DNA of 64,000 bases from a virus: the IMG/VR virus record IMGVR_UViG_3300042523_000478, positions 27,987 through 91,986 of that record. The stretch is one strand, 5' to 3'. A program made the translations under genes and the position numbers. The notes beneath the pieces were generated by a model, which was not told the DNA's origin, did not search any database, and was given only the letters and a program-made list of their open reading frames with translations. This document shows positions 60,714-64,000 of the stretch, one piece after another. Position 1 is the stretch's first letter. Each line of letters opens with the position of its first letter.

Positions 60714-62018
60714 ATGGAGGAAAATATTAATGAAGAACTTAACTATATTAAGTATCTTTTGGGTTATAAAAAAGGGATTGTTTTATCTGAACAACAAACT
60801 CCTGTAACAACAAATACCACAACAGTAGTAAAAACTGGTGTTGATTTAAAAAAAACGGTTAAGATTGATTTTCCGGCGGGATATCACGGTACTGGAGGTA
60901 AAAATTTACAAATTACCGCAAAAGAAGGTAGTAATGCCGGTATGACAGTAGATGTTGGTTCACAATTAACAGAAGCAATTAAAAATTTTAAAACTTTAGA
61001 TCCCAACACAACAATATATGCGACCATTTCAGCTGGTGAATCACAAATACCTAACTCAGATTATGAAACCGGAAAAGATATGAAAACCGGAGGTCTATCT
61101 AAATTAAGAATGTTAACAATTAAAAATTATTTAACATCACAATTTCCAGAACAAATTAAATCAGGTAAATTAATTGTAGTTGAAAAGGAACCGTCTATTG
61201 GAAAAACGCCGTGGGTTAGTCAGGTTTTTAAACTTGGTGATTTAACAACCACAGAAGGTAAAAAGTTATATCAAGAATTAGCTTCAAATAAATCTTGGGT
61301 TAGTGGTTTGAAAAAAGGTGAAGATGGTACATATACATATACTTGTGGGAAAACTTCTTATTATGGTTGTAATATGTCATACACTTATTGTAAGGAATCT
61401 GATTGTAAAGACATGAAAGACAAATACACCGCAGAACAATTTATAAAATTAAAATTAAGTACCACACCAGCACAAACAATGGGAGGTGGGGGTAGTCCAG
61501 AACAAGAAGAGGATTTTGATTGTGCTGCTGGAGCAAAAATTGGTGTTCATTTCTATAGAGATGGGGAGCATCAGTGTAATTTTGCAACATATGAAGTTTA
61601 TGTTAACGGTAAAAGATTGACAAGAGATGATAAAACAGATAGATTTACCGGAAAATATGCATTATTAAATAACGGTGGTAATGGTCCTGATCCAAAATCC
61701 AATGATGTAGGTGGTACCAGAATGAATTATTTTACAGTTTCTCCAGAAATTGCGAAAGAAATAATTTTAGGTGGAGCTACAAATTTTAAATTTACAATTA
61801 AATGTGTTAGACCTGATATAGACAATTCAAACACGGCCGGTTATATATTAGGAACAGATAGTCAACACGGAACCGGATGTCATGCGGGTGTAGGAACTAT
61901 AGAAATTTTTAATTCTGACGGAGATAAAATTGAAAACATTCAAAGTTACACAACTCCAACCAATAAAGATACGTCAACTGAAGTACCTGAAGTTGCGTTC
62001 TGTAAAAGTTCAGTATAA
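60714..62018 (+). CDS. Putative virion protein with packaging-type leader
   Basis: 434 residues. The N-terminus (EELNYIKYLLGYKKGIVLSE, then QQTP) contains a VLSE-Q site near residue 26, like the leaders elsewhere. An OmpA-like arrangement follows at about 45-180 (ITAKEGSNAGMTVDVGSQL; ATISAGESQIPNS; LSKLRMLTIKNYL). Next is a Cys-containing region (TYTCGKTSYYGCNMSYTYCK), then a C-terminal beta domain (GVHFYRDGEHQCNFATYEVY, YFTVSPEIAKEIILGG). Related in design to the 52813 protein. Probably structural or head-packaged; function unknown. Confidence 0.55.
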   Translation: MEENINEELNYIKYLLGYKKGIVLSEQQTPVTTNTTTVVKTGVDLKKTVKIDFPAGYHGTGGKNLQITAKEGSNAGMTVDVGSQLTEAIKNFKTLDPNTTIYATISAGESQIPNSDYETGKDMKTGGLSKLRMLTIKNYLTSQFPEQIKSGKLIVVEKEPSIGKTPWVSQVFKLGDLTTTEGKKLYQELASNKSWVSGLKKGEDGTYTYTCGKTSYYGCNMSYTYCKESDCKDMKDKYTAEQFIKLKLSTTPAQTMGGGGSPEQEEDFDCAAGAKIGVHFYRDGEHQCNFATYEVYVNGKRLTRDDKTDRFTGKYALLNNGGNGPDPKSNDVGGTRMNYFTVSPEIAKEIILGGATNFKFTIKCVRPDIDNSNTAGYILGTDSQHGTGCHAGVGTIEIFNSDGDKIENIQSYTTPTNKDTSTEVPEVAFCKSSV

Positions 62019-62019
62019 T

Positions 62020-62112
62020 TTATTTTCTACTATTACTCAAATATAAGTACATAAAAACTCCAAATATAATGACTGGAGTTAATATTGCTGCGTAAATTTC
62101 TGAATTTCCCAT
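62020..62112 (-). CDS. 30-residue membrane peptide
   Basis: MGNSEIYAAILTPVIIFGVF then MYLYLSNSRK: one transmembrane helix with short ends. GTATTTATTATAAAAATG lies directly upstream, a late-type motif. It converges with the 60714 gene. Small, so moderate confidence only; possibly a lysis accessory peptide. Confidence 0.45.
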   Translation of the reverse strand: MGNSEIYAAILTPVIIFGVFMYLYLSNSRK

Positions 62113-62174
62113 TTTTATAATAAATACGTATTTTTTTATGTTAAAAAATAACAATATGTTTGTATAACACATAT

Positions 62175-62195
62175 AAACTACTATATGTAGTTTTT
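62175..62195 (+). terminator. Terminator for the plus-strand 60714 transcript
   Basis: AAACTAC/GTAGTTT hairpin with a 5-nt loop and TTTTT. It lies between the 30-residue gene and the tRNA array. Confidence 0.5.
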
Positions 62196-62208
62196 AAATT
62201 AACATTTG

Positions 62209-62281
62209 CGGTCCCGACGGGATTCGAACCCGTATCTCGCACCGTGACAGGGTGGAATTGTAACCATTCAACCACGGGACC
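62209..62281 (-). tRNA. tRNA-Asp (GTC)
   Basis: 73 nt. Acceptor GGTCCCG/CGGGACC, D arm GGTT/CAATT with GG in the loop, loop CTGTCAC giving anticodon GTC, T arm ACGGG-TTCGAAT-CCCGT. A C-C mismatch tops the anticodon stem. CCA is not encoded. Confidence 0.92.
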
Positions 62282-62287
62282 AAGTTT

Positions 62288-62303
62288 ATCAGTCTTTCCT
62301 GAT
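62288..62303 (-). ncRNA. GGAAAGAC hairpin just upstream of tRNA-Asp
   Basis: Minus strand ATCAG-GAAAGA-CTGAT, 6 nt 5' of the tRNA. A similar hairpin with a different stem precedes tRNA-Ile (62913-62926). The stretch from here to 62350 holds no gene. Confidence 0.5.
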
Positions 62304-62360
62304 CGTCACCCCTAACCCACAGGTATTACCCGTATTGTAGTAAAGCTTGGTTGGCTATAG

Positions 62361-62514
62361 TAGTCAGGACAGGATTCTAACCTGCATGAACACTTTGAAT
62401 TTTACCTACGCACAGTGAGGTAGTGTTCTTCATCATTCGCATTGCCTTTTCAAAATGCACTTATTCAAGGTTGCCGTGCGTGTCACTATGTGTCTATCAT
62501 TCCACCACCTGACT
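62361..62514 (-). tRNA. tRNA-like RNA with about 70 extra internal nt
   Basis: 154 nt. Acceptor AGTCAGG/CCTGACT with A73, D arm GTG/CAC with loop GAATGATAGA (Leu-type), and T arm GCAGG-TTAGAAT-CCTGT are intact. The anticodon region is replaced by an expanded structured segment. TAGTG/CACTA could form the anticodon stem around a 57-nt loop, while TTGAAT/ATTCAA and ACGCAC/GTGCGT compete or form a pseudoknot. An embedded TTTGAAA could be an anticodon loop (TGA). Either a tRNA with an insertion (intron-like) or a specialised tRNA-like RNA. Confidence 0.55.
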
Positions 62515-62520
62515 ATTAAC

Positions 62521-62608
62521 ACACTCTTCGGCATTCTACTCCCCGCAACACGGAATTTGTATCTTAGTTAGCCCATCGTCAGCGGTATGGGTACCGAAGT
62601 TTATGTGT
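62521..62608 (-). ncRNA. Structured spacer RNA closed by a long stem
   Basis: Minus strand ends pair: ACACA/TGTGT and CTTCGG/CCGAAG, enclosing CCCAT/ATGGG and CCG/CGG hairpins. It fills the whole gap between tRNA-Glu and the tRNA-like RNA. No tRNA T-arm consensus is present. Confidence 0.5.
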
Positions 62609-62610
62609 CG

Positions 62611-62682
62611 TAGTCCCACCGGGAATCGAACCCGACTTTCCAGGATGAAAACCTGACGACCTAACCGATAGTCGATGGGACC
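62611..62682 (-). tRNA. tRNA-Glu (TTC)
   Basis: 72 nt. Acceptor GGTCCCA/TGGGACT (first pair G-U), anticodon arm TCAGG-TTTTCAT-CCTGG giving TTC, T arm TCGGG-TTCGATT-CCCGG. CCA not encoded. Confidence 0.9.
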
Positions 62683-62688
62683 AAAAAT

Positions 62689-62751
62689 AAGGGTAGACAC
62701 GGGTCTAGCTAGCCATCTTTCAGGAAAGGCCCTTACTACTATTCTACCCTT
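62689..62751 (-). ncRNA. Structured spacer RNA with 9-bp closing stem
   Basis: Minus strand AAGGGTAGA/TCTACCCTT encloses a CTTT-CCTG-AAAG hairpin and the palindrome GCTAGC. Exactly fills the gap between tRNA-fMet and tRNA-Glu. It has the size of a reduced tRNA but no canonical arms. Confidence 0.5.
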
Positions 62752-62755
62752 TTAG

Positions 62756-62828
62756 TTGCGGGAGCAGGATTCGAACCTGCGATCTCGGCTTATGAGACCG
62801 AGCGGATAACCATCTTCCACATCCCGCG
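62756..62828 (-). tRNA. tRNA-fMet-type (CAT)
   Basis: 73 nt. 5' CGCGGGA and 3' TCCCGCA leave position 1 C opposite 72 A, the initiator hallmark. Loop CTCATAA gives CAT, T arm GCAGG-TTCGAAT-CCTGC. The anticodon stem is TCGGT/GCCGA, so the three consecutive G-C pairs of standard initiators are missing. Confidence 0.88.
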
Positions 62829-62833
62829 ATATG

Positions 62834-62907
62834 TAGTTAATAGTGGATTCGAACCAATGACCTATTCCGTATCAGGGAATCGCTCTAACCAACTGAGCTA
62901 ATTAACT
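62834..62907 (-). tRNA. tRNA-Ile (GAT)
   Basis: 74 nt. Acceptor AGTTAAT/ATTAACT, D arm GCTC/GAGC, anticodon arm ATTCC-CTGATAC-GGAAT giving GAT, T loop TTCGAAT with one mismatch in the T stem. Confidence 0.92.
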
Positions 62908-62912
62908 ATATT

Positions 62913-62926
62913 CTCGTCTTTCCGAG
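62913..62926 (-). ncRNA. GGAAAGAC hairpin just upstream of tRNA-Ile
   Basis: Minus strand CTCG-GAAAGA-CGAG. Same loop as the hairpin before tRNA-Asp, with a fully different stem. Confidence 0.5.
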
Positions 62927-62930
62927 GTGT

Positions 62931-62971
62931 CAATACGGATATTTTGTGTACAATTCAGGACTCTCGTATTG
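62931..62971 (-). ncRNA. Structured spacer, 7-bp stem
   Basis: Minus strand CAATACG/CGTATTG pairs around 27 nt. CAATACG also occurs in the spacer before tRNA-Asp, ahead of TGAC and the GGAAAGAC hairpin. Confidence 0.45.
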
Positions 62972-62983
62972 CTTCCTTAGTTG

Positions 62984-63090
62984 TAGTCAGGACAGGACTC
63001 GAACCTGTACGATAACTGTTGTTACCATCCCATGTTATTGGGACTCGTCTACCACGAGCGTGGACACCACACTCCTTCCGCCACCTGACT
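62984..63090 (-). tRNA. Class II tRNA-like RNA with an extra hairpin in the D loop
   Basis: 107 nt. Acceptor AGTCAGG/CCTGACT with A73, T arm ACAGG-TTCGAGT-CCTGT, and a long variable arm GGTAAC-AACA-GTTATC are normal for Leu/Ser tRNA. The D loop contains a perfect 8-bp hairpin at 63056-63074 (GAGTGTGG-TGT-CCACGCTC). The anticodon arm TCCC-AATAACAT-GGGA has an 8-nt loop (or 5 bp with 6 nt), so identity cannot be assigned. It shares its acceptor stem with the RNA at 62361-62514. Confidence 0.6.
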
Positions 63091-63100
63091 ATTCTATTTG

Positions 63101-63174
63101 GGTGAATGGTGGGTTACGATCCCACTACCTTCGATACCACAAACCGACACTCTTACGATTGATCTACACACACC
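63101..63174 (-). tRNA. tRNA-His (GTG)
   Basis: 74 nt including the extra 5' G at -1 opposite C73, specific to tRNA-His. Anticodon arm TCGGT-TTGTGGT-ATCGA gives GTG. The T arm GTGGG-ATCGTAA-CCCAC has a non-standard T loop, the acceptor has one mismatch, and the D loop lacks GG, so it is somewhat degenerate. Confidence 0.75.
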
Positions 63175-63305
63175 ATTTATTTGTAGTTAAGTAGCTGACA
63201 CACACTCTCGTTTCACCATCTTATGTCAACAGGTTAATGCACTTTACGAGTTTCCCGTTTCTTACCACCACAATATTTTAATTTAAATGAACTTCTTTTT
63301 TCTTC

Positions 63306-63344
63306 ACGGGAGTAGGACACCAACCTCTCACTTCCTACCCCCGT
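63306..63344 (-). ncRNA. Strong 12-bp hairpin at start of the tRNA transcript
   Basis: Minus strand ACGGGGGTAGGA/TCCTACTCCCGT with one G-U and a 15-nt loop, about 10 nt after the promoter. It could be a 5' processing or stability element or a tRNA remnant reduced to acceptor plus T-arm-like stem. Nothing else is seen from 63175 to 63305. Confidence 0.55.
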
Positions 63345-63355
63345 TGTTTCTTCTA

Positions 63356-63386
63356 CAAATATATGGCGTTTGTTTTAAACTGCCAA
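63356..63386 (-). promoter_or_regulatory. Host-type promoter of the tRNA array
   Basis: Minus strand TTG (63386-63384), 20-nt spacer, TATATTTG (63363-63356). Confidence 0.8.
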
Positions 63387-63442
63387 ACAATTTGTAAAAT
63401 ATTTTTTATTTTTTTTAAGGTTGTTTTTTTGCCCTTAAAGAG

Positions 63443-63516
63443 CACACAAGGTGGGACTCGAACTTACAAAATCGGGCATCTAAACCCTCCGTGACTACCA
63501 ATTCTACCACTCGTGT
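63443..63516 (-). tRNA. Degenerate tRNA, possibly Leu (TAG)
   Basis: 74 nt. Acceptor ACACGAG/CTTGTGT is sound. The T stem GTAAG/CCCAC has two A-C mismatches, and the anticodon arm GGG-TTTAGATG-CCC has an 8-nt loop or a 6-nt loop with GGGT/GCCC. It lacks the long variable arm of Leu tRNAs and has G73. May be a pseudogene or need editing. It lies upstream of the array promoter. Confidence 0.45.
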
Positions 63517-63596
63517 AGTTTACTAATAAATCAAAGACAACTTATCTCATCGAGGTCATCTTTGTATGGTTGTTGTGATATTCTTTACGATATTGG

Positions 63597-63998
63597 TTAA
63601 TTGGGGGTCCTAACTGTCTCATCAGCTAATGGTAATTCTTCTAAATATTCCCATCTTGCTCCGTCCCTTTCTTTAATTAGTGCAATTCTTTTACCATCTA
63701 TTCGTACCACCTGATAACCTAAAAACCATTCTTCATTTTTATTATACCTACCAAATTCCCAAGTTAATTTTAGTTTATCCAAAATTACATGTATATTTTC
63801 TTTTTCTAAAACTGGACTTTCAGAAAAAAAACTTTCATCACCAATTCTATTATAAACTAAAAACCTGTCTTTTTCCGGTGGCTTTACTTCTTCTTTAATA
63901 AGGTCAACCAAATTAACATTAGCAATTAAACCTAAATCAACACTAAACTTCCTTTTAATCTCAACTGATGGAATTGATTTGTTTTCTATAGTCAACAT
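63597..63998 (-). CDS. Hypothetical protein near window edge
   Basis: 133 residues from the ATG at 63998; an upstream start beyond the window cannot be excluded. SVEIKRKFSVDLGLIANVNL at the start, then the compact FLGYQVVRIDGKRIALIKERDGARWEYL. No family recognised. Confidence 0.55.
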   Translation of the reverse strand: MLTIENKSIPSVEIKRKFSVDLGLIANVNLVDLIKEEVKPPEKDRFLVYNRIGDESFFSESPVLEKENIHVILDKLKLTWEFGRYNKNEEWFLGYQVVRIDGKRIALIKERDGARWEYLEELPLADETVRTPN

Positions 63999-64000
63999 TA

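Noticed and set aside
1-64000. Insertion sequences, integrase or attachment sites
   Set aside because: No transposase, integrase or paired flanking repeats were seen. The tRNAs are intact phage genes, not partial att copies.

Overview
This window is part of the genome of a large, AT-rich T4-like myovirus (Caudoviricetes) that probably infects a Bacteroidota host, most likely an aquatic flavobacterium-type bacterium. The phage assignment rests on a recognisable T4-type head module on the minus strand: terminase large subunit (gp17-like), portal (gp20-like), prohead protease (gp21-like), acidic scaffold (gp22-like) and major capsid protein (gp23-like). A baseplate OB-fold protein, a gp55-like late sigma factor and long repeat fibres support it. 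The host assignment rests on several promoters of the form TTG-N19/20-TAnnTTTG (the Bacteroidota primary-sigma consensus), the near absence of Shine-Dalgarno sites, a Bacteroidota-style bS21 protein and a tmRNA whose tag starts with Gly.

Layout. 1-8665 (minus): a partial GT8 glycosyltransferase and three very large fibre or adhesin-type structural genes. 8718-11644 (plus): small virion or hypothetical genes, including a WYL-domain protein. 11742-25509 (plus): a tightly packed glycan/nucleotide island with about eight glycosyltransferase-like proteins, three methyltransferases, a GDP-mannose 3,5-epimerase-like enzyme, an exonuclease, dUTPase and PhoH. 25509-31833 (plus): gp55-like sigma factor, then a baseplate block. 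32101-35000: small and putative head-packaged proteins. 35037-49500 (minus): head morphogenesis and packaging, interrupted by one plus-strand gene for ribosomal protein bS21. 49575-55524: nucleotidyltransferase, KTSC protein, a ClpC-like double AAA+ ATPase, an M20-type peptidase and others.

55547-57630 is an RNA-rich region. It holds a phage tmRNA with an unusual 21-residue tag; a roughly 915-nt gene-free, extensively structured RNA on the minus strand driven by two tandem host-type promoters; and two tiny genes too short for routine calling. 57636-60651 looks like a lysis region: a double-M15 peptidase endolysin, a GAF membrane protein and a holin-like protein. 62209-63516 is a minus-strand tRNA array with five clear tRNAs (Asp, Glu, fMet-type, Ile, His), interleaved with tRNA-like or otherwise structured RNAs that do not fit normal cloverleaves.

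Regulation appears to fall into two classes. Host-type promoters precede the RNAs and small accessory genes. An AT-rich motif TATTTAT(A/T) precedes most structural operons and is a candidate late promoter for the gp55-like factor. A recurring short N-terminal segment ending in a hydrophobic-x-E-(A/Q/S) site, matching the inferred capsid maturation site, suggests a set of proteins packaged into the head and trimmed by the prohead protease. No tail sheath or tube, helicase or DNA polymerase genes are in this window.
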